DNA of 64,000 nucleotides from CAVTWH01 sp963738365 (lineage in GTDB: Bacteria > Actinomycetota > Actinomycetes > Mycobacteriales > Micromonosporaceae): the NCBI GenBank assembly GCA_963738365.1, contig CAVTWH010000006.1:806001-870000 (forward strand), in the 5' to 3' direction. The position numbers and the translations under genes are program-made. Of this stretch, positions 28,415 through 36,580 are shown one piece after another (the first letter of the stretch is position 1; each line of letters opens with the position of its first letter). The notes below the pieces were generated by a model. The model did no database searches. It saw nothing but the letters and a program-made list of their open reading frames with translations, and was not told where the DNA came from.

Positions 28415-30352
28415 ATGAGCAGCCTGTCCGGCCGTGACGCCGCCGCCGACGCCATCCTGCCCCGGATCACCGGGCCGGGGGACCTGGCCGCGCTGTCCAC
28501 CGAGGAGCTGGGCCAGCTGGCCACCGAGATCCGGGACTTCCTGGTGGCCAAGGTTGCCCGCACCGGCGGGCACCTCGGGCCCAACCTGGGCGTGGTGGAG
28601 CTCACCCTGGCGCTGCACCGGGTGTTCGAGTCGCCCACCGACCGGATCCTGTTCGACACCGGCCACCAGGCGTACGTCCACAAGATCGTCACCGGCCGGC
28701 AGGCCGGCTTCGACGAGCTGCGCCAGCGCGGCGGCCTGTCCGGCTACCCGAGCCGGGCCGAGTCCGAGCACGACCTGATCGAGAACTCGCACGCCTCCAC
28801 TGCGCTGTCCTACGCCGACGGCATGGCCAAGGCCTACGCCCTGCGCGGCGAGCGCCGGCACGTGGTGGCCGTGGTCGGCGACGGCGCGCTCACCGGCGGC
28901 ATGTGCTGGGAGGCGCTGAACAACATCGCCGCCACCCGCAACCCGCTGGTCATTGTCGTCAACGACAACGGCCGGTCCTACTCGCCGACCATCGGCGGGC
29001 TCGCCGACCACCTCTCCACGCTGCGCCTCAACCCCGGCTACGAGAAGGTGCTCGACGCCGTCAAGGAGGCGCTCGGGCGCACCCCGCTGGTCGGCCCGCC
29101 GCTCTACGAGACGCTGCACGCGGTCAAGAAGGGCATCAAGGACGCGGTCGCCCCGCAGGCCATGTTCGAGGACCTGGGCATCAAGTACGTCGGCCCGGTC
29201 GACGGGCACGACATCGAGGCGCTGGAGTCGGCGCTGCGCCGGGCCCGGCGCTTCGGCGGCCCGGTGATCGTGCACGCGGTCACCCGCAAGGGGTACGGCT
29301 ACCTCCCGGCCGAGAACGACGAGGCCGACTGCCTGCACGGGCCGGGCGCCTTCGACCCCCGGACCGGCCAGCTCACCGCGCCCCCCTCGGTCAAGTGGAC
29401 CAGCGTCTTCGCCGACGAGCTGGTGGCCCTGGCCGACGAGCGGGCCGACATCGTCGGCATCACCGCCGCCATGGCCGAACCCACCGGCATCGCCAAGCTG
29501 ATGAAGAAGTACCCGCAGCGCGCCTACGACGTGGGCATCGCCGAGCAGCACGCGATCACCTCCGCCGCCGGCCTGGCGCTCGGCGGGCTGCACCCGGTGG
29601 TGGCCGTCTACGCCACCTTCCTCAACCGCGCCTTCGACCAGGTGCTGCTCGACGTCGCCATGAACCGGCTGCCGGTCACCATCGTGCTGGACCGGGCCGG
29701 CGTCACCGGCCCGGACGGCCCCAGCCACTACGGCCTGTGGGACATGTCGGTCTTCGGCGTCGTCCCGGGCCTGCGGATCAACGCCCCGCGCGACACCGCC
29801 ACGCTGCGGCAGGGCCTGCGCGAGGCGGTCGCCGTCAGCGACGGGCCGACCATCGTGCGCTTCCCCACCGGCTCGATCGCGCCCGACCTGCCGGCCATCG
29901 ACCGGCGCGGCCCGGTCGACGTGCTGTCCCGCACCGGTGCGCCGGACATCCTGATCGTCGGCGTGGGCGCCTTCGCCCACCTCGCGGTGGACGCCGCGGG
30001 ACGGGTGGCCGAGCAGGGCTACGGCGTGACCGTGGTCGACCCGCGCTGGGTCCGGCCGGTCCCCGCCGAGCTGGTGCAGCTCACCGCCGGGTACAAGCTG
30101 GTGGTGACGGTGGAGGACGGCATCCGCACCGGCGGCGTCGGCGACGCCCTGGCCCAGGCGATGCGCGACGCCGGGGTGGCCACGCCGCTGCGCGACCTGG
30201 GCGTGCTGCCCGGCTGGCACCCGCACGGCAGCCGCGGCCAGATCCTCGCCGACCTCGGGCTGACCGCCCAGGACGTGGCCCGCGAGACGGTGGAGGCGGC
30301 GCTGCGGCTGCTCCCGGAGACCGCCACGGAGACCCTCATCGGGCAGGCGTAG
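28415..30352 (+). CDS. dxs: 1-deoxy-D-xylulose-5-phosphate synthase
   Basis: Condenses pyruvate and glyceraldehyde 3-phosphate in the first step of the MEP isoprenoid pathway. A 645-residue thiamine-diphosphate enzyme: TGHQAYVHKI, the ThDP motif VVGDGALTGGMCWEALNN, the DRAG loop and the catalytic Glu in VGIAEQHAIT, with a transketolase C-domain. The length is normal. The next gene starts 9 nt after its stop and could be co-transcribed. Confidence 0.96.
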   Translation: MSSLSGRDAAADAILPRITGPGDLAALSTEELGQLATEIRDFLVAKVARTGGHLGPNLGVVELTLALHRVFESPTDRILFDTGHQAYVHKIVTGRQAGFDELRQRGGLSGYPSRAESEHDLIENSHASTALSYADGMAKAYALRGERRHVVAVVGDGALTGGMCWEALNNIAATRNPLVIVVNDNGRSYSPTIGGLADHLSTLRLNPGYEKVLDAVKEALGRTPLVGPPLYETLHAVKKGIKDAVAPQAMFEDLGIKYVGPVDGHDIEALESALRRARRFGGPVIVHAVTRKGYGYLPAENDEADCLHGPGAFDPRTGQLTAPPSVKWTSVFADELVALADERADIVGITAAMAEPTGIAKLMKKYPQRAYDVGIAEQHAITSAAGLALGGLHPVVAVYATFLNRAFDQVLLDVAMNRLPVTIVLDRAGVTGPDGPSHYGLWDMSVFGVVPGLRINAPRDTATLRQGLREAVAVSDGPTIVRFPTGSIAPDLPAIDRRGPVDVLSRTGAPDILIVGVGAFAHLAVDAAGRVAEQGYGVTVVDPRWVRPVPAELVQLTAGYKLVVTVEDGIRTGGVGDALAQAMRDAGVATPLRDLGVLPGWHPHGSRGQILADLGLTAQDVARETVEAALRLLPETATETLIGQA

Positions 30353-30361
30353 GAGGCGCGC

Positions 30362-31645
30362 GTGGAGGTCCTCATCGACCTGGACTCCGCGCCGCCGCCC
30401 GCCACCACCGGACGCCGACCGCGGCTGCCCCGGTTCCAGCCCCGGCTCCTGCTGGTCTGCGCCGTGCTGCTCGCGCTTGTCGTGCCGGCCGCCGCCGCCC
30501 CGACCGTCGCCCCGCTGACCCGGTTGTCCCAGCTGCACCTGCCGGGCGCGTCGGCCTACCTGCTGCGCGGCGGGATGCTCTACGCCGGGGACGACACCTC
30601 GCTGACGGCTTACCAGCTGCCGAGCGGGCGTCCGCGGTGGCGCTCGGACATCGGCGGGTCGATCCAGAGCCTCACCGCTGTTCCCGCGGCCGGCGCCCTG
30701 GTTGCCCTGGTCTACCAGGACGCCCACGGCACCCACTCCGAACTGGCCGGCCTCGACTCGGCTACCGGCGCGCCGCTGTGGCGCCGGTCGGACCTGGCCG
30801 GCCAGCCGGTACCGGGTACCGGCAAGCTGCTGGCCGTGCGGTACGGCCGTGACCAGGCCGGGTCGGGGCAGCAGATGCTGCTGCTGGACGCGCGCACCGG
30901 CGCGGTCGGCTGGCAGCGCTCGGCACCGGCCGGCGGCGCGCTCATCCCGGCCGTGCGGGGGTCGGACGGCGCCGGACCGGTACTCGCCGTGGCCCGGGAC
31001 GCCGGCCTGCGGGTGGAGGTCTTCGACGTGGTCAGCGGCGCCACGGTGGTCGCCGGGGCGCTCCCCGACCGGGTCAGCGAGCTGGGCCGGCCGCTGCGGG
31101 ACTACACGGTCAACCTGGTCGGGCGGGTTCTCGTCGTGGTGGCCGTCGACGACGTCGGGGCGACGACGGCGTACGGCTTCGACGCGGCCACCCTCACCCC
31201 GCGTTGGCGTACCCCGCTGGCGGGTCCGGCGCTCTACGTCACCGACTGCGCGCCGGTCATCTGCCTCTACGGCCTGGGCGGCACGGTGACCCTGGACCCG
31301 GCCGGCGGGGCGCCGATCGGCTCCGCCGACTGGCGGGATGTCACCCCGCTCACCCCCGAGTGGCTGCTCGCCCAGCGGGACACCGAGGCGGTCGTCGGAC
31401 CGGACCTGGTCAGCGCCCTGGACCTGCGGGGCTGGCGGGCGGTGGGCGGCGGGGCGCGTACCGTGCTGTCCCGGCCGGCGGCCGGCGCCACCGGTACCTG
31501 GGTGGCGCTGCTGGACACCGCCGCCCCCGCGGTACGGCCGCTCGGCCTGCTCCCGGTGACCGCCGTGGAGAGCGCCACCACGGATGGCCGGTACCTCGCG
31601 TGCCGGGCGGCCGGGGCCGATCTGACCGTCTACACCCTGAGGTGA
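30362..31645 (+). CDS. membrane-anchored PQQ-like beta-propeller protein (paralogue 1)
   Basis: A 427-residue protein. The short cytoplasmic N-terminus begins VLIDLDSAPPP, then one TM helix (about 31-50), then an exported region of repeated WD/PQQ-like blades (LYAGDDTSLTAYQLPSGRPRWR, LAGLDSATGAPLWRRSD, LLLDARTGAVGWQRS). Paralogue of the gene at 31712. GTG 30362 has an AGGAGG site and lies 9 nt after dxs. An extracytoplasmic scaffold or binding role is likely; no catalytic residues are identified. Confidence 0.78.
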   Translation: MEVLIDLDSAPPPATTGRRPRLPRFQPRLLLVCAVLLALVVPAAAAPTVAPLTRLSQLHLPGASAYLLRGGMLYAGDDTSLTAYQLPSGRPRWRSDIGGSIQSLTAVPAAGALVALVYQDAHGTHSELAGLDSATGAPLWRRSDLAGQPVPGTGKLLAVRYGRDQAGSGQQMLLLDARTGAVGWQRSAPAGGALIPAVRGSDGAGPVLAVARDAGLRVEVFDVVSGATVVAGALPDRVSELGRPLRDYTVNLVGRVLVVVAVDDVGATTAYGFDAATLTPRWRTPLAGPALYVTDCAPVICLYGLGGTVTLDPAGGAPIGSADWRDVTPLTPEWLLAQRDTEAVVGPDLVSALDLRGWRAVGGGARTVLSRPAAGATGTWVALLDTAAPAVRPLGLLPVTAVESATTDGRYLACRAAGADLTVYTLR

Positions 31646-31669
31646 CCCCAGCCGCCGCGCGCCCGACGG

Positions 31670-31675
31670 TACGGT
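31670..31675 (+). promoter_or_regulatory. -10 hexamer for leader peptide / propeller 2
   Basis: TACGGT ends 7 nt before an ATG at 31683, the spacing of leaderless genes in this window. Confidence 0.45.
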
Positions 31676-31682
31676 TCTACCC

Positions 31683-31715
31683 ATGCACCCGGTGACCGTC
31701 CCCCCGGCGCGGTGA
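31683..31715 (+). CDS. possible ten-residue leaderless leader peptide
   Basis: ATG 31683 encodes MHPVTVPPAR followed by a TGA (31713-31715). That stop overlaps the GTG start (31712) of the next gene as GTGA. The ATG is 7 nt past a -10 hexamer. The downstream gene has no Shine-Dalgarno, so its translation may depend on reinitiation after this small frame. Confidence 0.4.
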   Translation: MHPVTVPPAR

Positions 31716-33016
31716 GCGTGGACGCCCTCATCGACCTGGACACCCGGCCGCTGCCGCCGGCTGAGGAGAATTCCGCGCCGCTGCGCCTGCCCACCCGGCT
31801 GCTGGTCCTCGTCGGCCTCCTGCTGACCCTGCTGGTGCCGGGCAGTGCGCCGCCCTGGCCGGTGCCGGTGCCGATGCAGCAGGTGTTCACCCTGCCGGTG
31901 GCGCCGAACCCGGATTACTTCGTCGACTCCGGCGTGCTGTTCGTGGTCAGCGGGAGCGCGATTGCGGCCTACCAGCTCGCCGACGGGCGGCTGCGCTGGC
32001 GTACCCCGGTGAACTTGTCGGTGAACTACAGCTTCGTCAACCGCCCGGCCGGCACGATGACCGTGGCGCTGGGCCCCGACGGCTCGTCCGTGATGCTGGT
32101 GCTCGACCTGGCCACGGGCGCACCGCTGTGGCAGCGCGCGGGCGTGGCGGACCTGTTGGACGCCGGCGCCGAGACCTCGATCTTTGTCGACTCCCCGGTG
32201 GTCGTGGTCAACCCGGGGGAGGTCGATGTCGACGTGCCGCAGCAGCTGTCGGCGCTGGCCGCGCGGACCGGGCAGCCGCGCTGGCAGCGTCAGCTGCCGG
32301 ACTCGCGTACCGACTGGGAGGTCGTCCAGGCCCGGCCGGGGGTACCGGACGTGCTGCTCGGGGTGCGGACCGGCCCGGACGGGGTCACCGCCGTCCGGCT
32401 GGAGGTGGACACCGGCGCCACCCTCGGCGGCGCCGACCTGGCCGCCGGTCGGCCCGAACTGGCCGCCGCCGCGGACCGCCACACGGTCGGCATCTTCGAT
32501 GGCACGCTGCTGCTGGTGGCGAACACCGATACCGGCCCGCGGGCGTACGCCTACGACACCACCACCCTGGCCCTGCGCTGGACCACCCGGCTGACCAACT
32601 ACAGCCAGTACGCCACTCTGTGCGGCCGGTACGTGTGCTTCTCCGGCGACAACCAGGGGCTGACCCTGGTCGACCTGGCCACCGGCGCACTCGAAGCGAC
32701 CGGCCCGTGGCAGTTCGCCGCCCCCCTGCCGGACGGCCGCCTGCTGGCCCAGTCCGGGACGATGACGGTGATCGACGACGCGCTGCGTCCGGTGCTGCCG
32801 CTGGGCGCGTGGCAGGTGGTCACCGCCGAGCCGGTGACCGTGCTGACCCGCCAGAGCCAACCGGGCGACCGGATCTGGGTCGGCGTGCTGGACGCCGGTG
32901 CCAAGCGCGTGCGTCCGCTGCGCCGGGTGGACATCAGCGCGGTCGATTCCTGCGTCAGCGACGGTACCTATCTGGTCTGCCGGGCCACCCCCGGACTGGT
33001 GGCCTTCCGGCTGTGA
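31712..33016 (+). CDS. membrane-anchored PQQ-like beta-propeller protein (paralogue 2)
   Basis: A 434-residue paralogue of the preceding gene. The N-terminus reads VDALIDLDTRPLPP, one TM helix lies at about 28-46, and exported blades follow (AAYQLADGRLRWRTP, LDLATGAPLWQRAG, ALAARTGQPRWQRQL, AYDTTTLALRWTT). Cysteines in TLCGRYVCFSGD could form a disulphide outside the cell. GTG 31712 overlaps the stop of a possible leader peptide, and a second in-frame GTG lies at 31718. Function unknown; a two-component system follows. Confidence 0.77.
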   Translation: MSVDALIDLDTRPLPPAEENSAPLRLPTRLLVLVGLLLTLLVPGSAPPWPVPVPMQQVFTLPVAPNPDYFVDSGVLFVVSGSAIAAYQLADGRLRWRTPVNLSVNYSFVNRPAGTMTVALGPDGSSVMLVLDLATGAPLWQRAGVADLLDAGAETSIFVDSPVVVVNPGEVDVDVPQQLSALAARTGQPRWQRQLPDSRTDWEVVQARPGVPDVLLGVRTGPDGVTAVRLEVDTGATLGGADLAAGRPELAAAADRHTVGIFDGTLLLVANTDTGPRAYAYDTTTLALRWTTRLTNYSQYATLCGRYVCFSGDNQGLTLVDLATGALEATGPWQFAAPLPDGRLLAQSGTMTVIDDALRPVLPLGAWQVVTAEPVTVLTRQSQPGDRIWVGVLDAGAKRVRPLRRVDISAVDSCVSDGTYLVCRATPGLVAFRL

Positions 33017-33064
33017 GCGACCCGCGCCGGTGCGGTGCGGTGCGGCACAGGTGCGCGGCGACGC

Positions 33065-33070
33065 TAGGTT
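33065..33070 (+). promoter_or_regulatory. -10 hexamer for leaderless response regulator
   Basis: TAGGTT ends 6 nt before ATG 33077; no ribosome site. Confidence 0.6.
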
Positions 33071-33076
33071 GTCGGC

Positions 33077-33739
33077 ATGCGGGTTCTGGTGGTCGAGGAC
33101 GAGCGCCCCCTGGCTGACGCGATCGTGCGCGGCCTGCGCCGGGAGGGGATGGCCGTCGACGTGGCCTACGACGGCGGCAGCGGGCACGAGATGGCCTTCG
33201 TCACCCGGTACGACGTGCTGGTGCTCGACCGCGACCTGCCCGGGATACACGGCGACCAGATCTGCGCGGACCTGGTGCGCTCCGGAGCGCTGACCCGGGT
33301 GCTGATGCTGACGGCCAGCGGCACCGTGGCCGACCGGGTGGAGGGGCTGGGCATCGGCGCCGACGACTACCTGCCCAAGCCGTTCGCCTTCGACGAGCTG
33401 GTGGCCCGGGTCCGGGCGCTGGGCCGGCGGGCCACCCCGATCGCCCCGCCGGTGCTCAGCTTCGGCGACGTACGCCTGGACCAGGCCCGGCGGGTGGCCA
33501 CCCGGGCCGGCGGGCAGCTGGACCTGACCCGCAAGGAGTTCGGCATCCTGGAGGAGCTGATGAAAGCCGACGGTGCGGTGGTCTCCAGCGAGGAGCTGCT
33601 GGAGCGGGTGTGGGACGCCAACACCGACCCGTTCACCACCACGGTGCGGGTGACGGTGATGACGCTGCGCAAGAAGCTCGGGGAGCCGCCGTTGATCGAG
33701 ACGGTGGTCGGCTCCGGTTACCGCCTGGTCGCGCCGTGA
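33077..33739 (+). CDS. OmpR/PhoB-family response regulator
   Basis: A 220-residue regulator. The receiver domain has phospho-acceptor Asp in LVLDRDLPG, the acidic pair near the N-terminus (VEDE) and the conserved Lys in PKPF. The C-terminal winged helix has TRKEFGILEELM and VRVTVMTLRKKLG. The partner kinase overlaps by 4 nt (GTGA). The target genes are unknown; the propeller genes just upstream are candidates. Confidence 0.92.
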   Translation: MRVLVVEDERPLADAIVRGLRREGMAVDVAYDGGSGHEMAFVTRYDVLVLDRDLPGIHGDQICADLVRSGALTRVLMLTASGTVADRVEGLGIGADDYLPKPFAFDELVARVRALGRRATPIAPPVLSFGDVRLDQARRVATRAGGQLDLTRKEFGILEELMKADGAVVSSEELLERVWDANTDPFTTTVRVTVMTLRKKLGEPPLIETVVGSGYRLVAP

Positions 33740-34857
33740 CCGTCTACGACGCCCGGCGCACCGGCCGGTTCCTGCGCCCCACCCTGCGGCTGCGGCTGAC
33801 CCTGCTCAACGCCGTGCTGCTGGTCACCACGGCGCTGGTCTTCGTGCTGCTGGCCTATGTCCTGCTGCGCGGCGCGCTGGACCAGCAGATGCGTGCCGAA
33901 CTGCTGCTGCGCGGCCTGATCGCGGTGCTGGCGGTGGGGGTGCTCGGGGTGCTCGGCGGCTGGGCACTGGCCGGCCGGGCGCTGCGCCCGCTGCAGCAGG
34001 TCACCGCCGCCGCCCGGCACCTGTCCGGGGAGACGCTGGACCAGCGGCTGCACTACGTGGGCGCCGACGACGAGGTGGCCGAGCTGGCCGCCACCTTCGA
34101 CGCGATGCTGGACCGGCTGGGCGGGGCGTTCGAGACGCAGAAGCGGTTCGTCGCCAACGCCTCGCACGAGCTGCGCACGCCGCTGGCGGTGATGCGTACC
34201 GAGATCGACGTGACGCTCTCCGACCCGGACGCCGACACCGACGAGTACCGGCGGATGGCCCGGGTGGTGCGGGACGCCTCCGAGCGGGCCAACTCGCTGG
34301 TGGACTCGCTGCTGGTGCTGGCCCGGTCGGAGGCCCAGGCCGGGCGCCGGCTGGTTCGCAAGGTGCCGGCCGACCTGTCCACCGGGGTGACCGTGGCGCT
34401 GTCGGCCACCCGGCGCGAGGCGCAGCGGCTGAGCCTGCAGGTCAGTACGGAGTTGGAGCCGGCGCCGGTGGTCGGCGACCCGAGCCTGCTGGACCGGCTG
34501 GCCGGCAACCTCATCGAGAACGCGGTGCGCTACAACCACATGGGCGGCCGGCTGTGGGTGCGTACCGGCTCGGACGAGCAGCACGCCACGCTGGTGGTCG
34601 GCAACACCGGCTTCGAGGTGGAGCAGGCGGACGTACCGGGGCTGTTCGAGGCGTTCCGGCGGGGCGGCCGGGAGCGGACCGGCTCGCGCGGCTCGGGCCT
34701 GGGCCTGTCCATCGTGCGGGCGGTCTGCGAGGCGCACCGGGGCACCGTGTCGGCGCTGGCCCTGGACAGCGGTGGCCTGGAGGTGACGGTGACCCTGCCG
34801 GCGGCGGCCACCACCCCGGTGGCCAGTGGTTCGGCGGTCGTTCCTCGGCCGGCGTGA
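33736..34857 (+). CDS. two-component sensor histidine kinase
   Basis: A 373-residue kinase. TM1 is at about 22-45 and TM2 at about 59-80, separated by an outside loop of only about 14 residues. HAMP, the H-box ASHELRTPLA, the N-box NLIENAVRYN and the G-box GSGLGLSIV follow. The tiny loop suggests the signal is sensed inside the membrane or through a partner protein. GTG 33736 is coupled to the regulator. It converges with the gene ending at 34868. Confidence 0.9.
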   Translation: MTVYDARRTGRFLRPTLRLRLTLLNAVLLVTTALVFVLLAYVLLRGALDQQMRAELLLRGLIAVLAVGVLGVLGGWALAGRALRPLQQVTAAARHLSGETLDQRLHYVGADDEVAELAATFDAMLDRLGGAFETQKRFVANASHELRTPLAVMRTEIDVTLSDPDADTDEYRRMARVVRDASERANSLVDSLLVLARSEAQAGRRLVRKVPADLSTGVTVALSATRREAQRLSLQVSTELEPAPVVGDPSLLDRLAGNLIENAVRYNHMGGRLWVRTGSDEQHATLVVGNTGFEVEQADVPGLFEAFRRGGRERTGSRGSGLGLSIVRAVCEAHRGTVSALALDSGGLEVTVTLPAAATTPVASGSAVVPRPA

Positions 34858-34867
34858 GCCGCGGCGG

Positions 34868-35431
34868 TCAGCGCTTGACGCAGGTGACCGGCTCGCCGGT
34901 CCCGTCGCCGATCCGGACCCGCCGCCCGTGCTGCTCGACGCTGACGTGGACCGGCTGCGGGCGGTCCGCGTTGAGGGTGCCGGCGACGGTGTAGCCGCCG
35001 TCGGGGACCCGTCGCGGCACCGGCCGCAGGTCGAGCCGGCCGGGCTTGGCGAGCGGGTCCGGGGTGTCCGCCCGGAGCACGACGTGGGTGCCGGACAGTC
35101 GCCAGGTGCCGGTCAGCGCGCCGGTGTTCTCGGTGTCGCCGGGGCTGCCGCTGTCCCGAAGGGTGAACCGGTCCCGGGTGATCCGTGCGACGAACGGGGA
35201 CTGGCCGCCGTCGGCGTCCCGGGCGACACAGTCCCAGGTGCCGACAGCGAACGCGGTGAGCCGCTCGCGGGTGTAGAGGTACCCGGTGAGGCCGGCGCCG
35301 GCCAGCAGGACCAGCGCGGCCGCCACGCCGATCAGCAGCCGGCGGTGGCGCATCGGCCGGCGGGGCGGTGGCGGTGGCGGGTACACGACGTCGGTGAGAT
35401 CGATGACGCGCGGGCCGGGCTGGTCGTCCAC
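34868..35431 (-). CDS. single-pass membrane protein of unknown function
   Basis: A 187-residue protein. The cytoplasmic N-terminus reads RVIDLTDVVYPPPPPPRRP and recalls the IDLD start of the two propeller proteins. One TM helix (about 41-62) is followed by an exported beta-rich domain containing two cysteines (TWDCVARD and VTCVKR). GTG 35431 follows GGGAGGG; the frame extends upstream without a ribosome site. No family recognised. Confidence 0.65.
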   Translation of the reverse strand: MDDQPGPRVIDLTDVVYPPPPPPRRPMRHRRLLIGVAAALVLLAGAGLTGYLYTRERLTAFAVGTWDCVARDADGGQSPFVARITRDRFTLRDSGSPGDTENTGALTGTWRLSGTHVVLRADTPDPLAKPGRLDLRPVPRRVPDGGYTVAGTLNADRPQPVHVSVEQHGRRVRIGDGTGEPVTCVKR

Positions 35432-35486
35432 GGCTTGCCCTCCCGGTGTGCGGAGCTGGGGCGGATGACGGTAGCAGACCGGGCCG

Positions 35487-36404
35487 TCAGCTGGGGATCT
35501 GTGCCGCAATGCCGGCCAGCAGCCGGGTCAGGCCGTACTCGAAGAGCTGGTCCAGGTCGAGGTCGAAGTCGTCCTGGCTGGTCATCTGGTGCAGCGGCGA
35601 GCCCGCCGGCAGCATCCCGGCCAGGGTGGCTTCCTGGGTCTGCATCCACTCGTCGTAGCTCAGCCCGGTTTCCCGGCGGGCCTGCGCCTCCGGCTCGAAG
35701 GCCGCGGCCACTCCGCGGATGAAGCTGAACAGGGTCAGGTGCACGTAGAGCCGCTCCGGCAGCGGCAGCCGGGTCTCGGCGAGGACGCCCAGTACCCGGT
35801 CGGCCATCCGGACCGCGCTGGGCGCCAGCTGCGGGCGGGTCAGCGACAGCGCCGGGGCCAGCCAGGGGTGGCGCCGGTAGCCGGTCCATTGCAGCCGGGC
35901 GATGGCGGCCAGGTCGGCGCGCCAGCCGGCGCCGCCGGGCGGCGGCAGCGGCTGCTCGCCGATGGCTGCGTCGATCATGTGCACGATCAGCTCGTCCTTG
36001 TTGGCGACGTGCCGGTAGAGGGACATGGTGGCGACGTCCAGCGCGGTGGCGATGCGCCGCATCGAGACCTCGGCCAGCCCTTCGGCGTCGGCGATCTGCA
36101 CGGCCATCCGCACGATCCGGTCACGCCCGAGCGCCGGCTCGGTGGGGGCGGCCCGGCGGCCCGCTCCTCCCGGCCGGGCGGGGGCGGCGGCGGCCAGGCG
36201 GGCCACCACCGTTCCTTTTCCGGGTACGGCCTCCGTGAGGCCCTCGGCGCCCAGCGTCGCCAGCGCCCGGCTGGCCGTGGCGATGGCCACCGACCATTCC
36301 CGGGTGATCTCCCGCGCCGAAGGCACCCGGTCGCCCGGGCGCAGCTGGCCGCTGGCGATCCGCTCCCGGATCTCGTCAGCGATGCGTCGGTAGGGGACGG
36401 TCAC
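35487..36404 (-). CDS. GntR-TetR fusion transcriptional regulator
   Basis: A 305-residue protein with two DNA-binding modules. An N-terminal GntR winged helix occupies about 1-75 (ADEIRERIASGQLRPGDRVPSAREI). A TetR helix-turn-helix lies at about 110-150 (MRRIATALDVATMSLYRHVANK) with a TetR_C ligand domain behind it. GTG 36404 abuts a TGTACTAGTACA palindrome; a second copy lies 66 bp upstream. It is divergent from an FAD monooxygenase, which it probably controls in response to that enzyme's substrate. Confidence 0.88.
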   Translation of the reverse strand: MTVPYRRIADEIRERIASGQLRPGDRVPSAREITREWSVAIATASRALATLGAEGLTEAVPGKGTVVARLAAAAPARPGGAGRRAAPTEPALGRDRIVRMAVQIADAEGLAEVSMRRIATALDVATMSLYRHVANKDELIVHMIDAAIGEQPLPPPGGAGWRADLAAIARLQWTGYRRHPWLAPALSLTRPQLAPSAVRMADRVLGVLAETRLPLPERLYVHLTLFSFIRGVAAAFEPEAQARRETGLSYDEWMQTQEATLAGMLPAGSPLHQMTSQDDFDLDLDQLFEYGLTRLLAGIAAQIPS

Positions 36405-36416
36405 TGTACTAGTACA
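36405..36416. promoter_or_regulatory. operator 1, TGTACTAGTACA
   Basis: Perfect 12-bp palindrome directly upstream of the regulator's GTG. It has the GT-N-TAC-type symmetry seen in many GntR operators. Confidence 0.75.
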
Positions 36417-36470
36417 CCGGACGGCGGCGGGGCGTCGAATCCGGGGCGCACCAGGCCCGAACATCTCTCG

Positions 36471-36484
36471 GTGTACTAGTACAC
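36471..36484. promoter_or_regulatory. operator 2, GTGTACTAGTACAC
   Basis: Perfect 14-bp palindrome containing the same 12-mer as operator 1, 67 bp centre to centre, within the divergent promoter. Confidence 0.78.
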
Positions 36485-36580
36485 ATTGCCCTGATCTCCT
36501 TATCTGTCAACAAGTTTGCCCTGTATCGACGATCAGCGTACGGTGTATGCCATCCGATAACACCGGACCTGGAGGATGGC

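Noticed and set aside
28400..33250. A 1616-codon open frame antisense to dxs and the propeller genes
   Set aside because: It mirrors high-GC coding sequence on the opposite strand, has low-complexity composition with no domain, and dxs is unambiguous on the plus strand.
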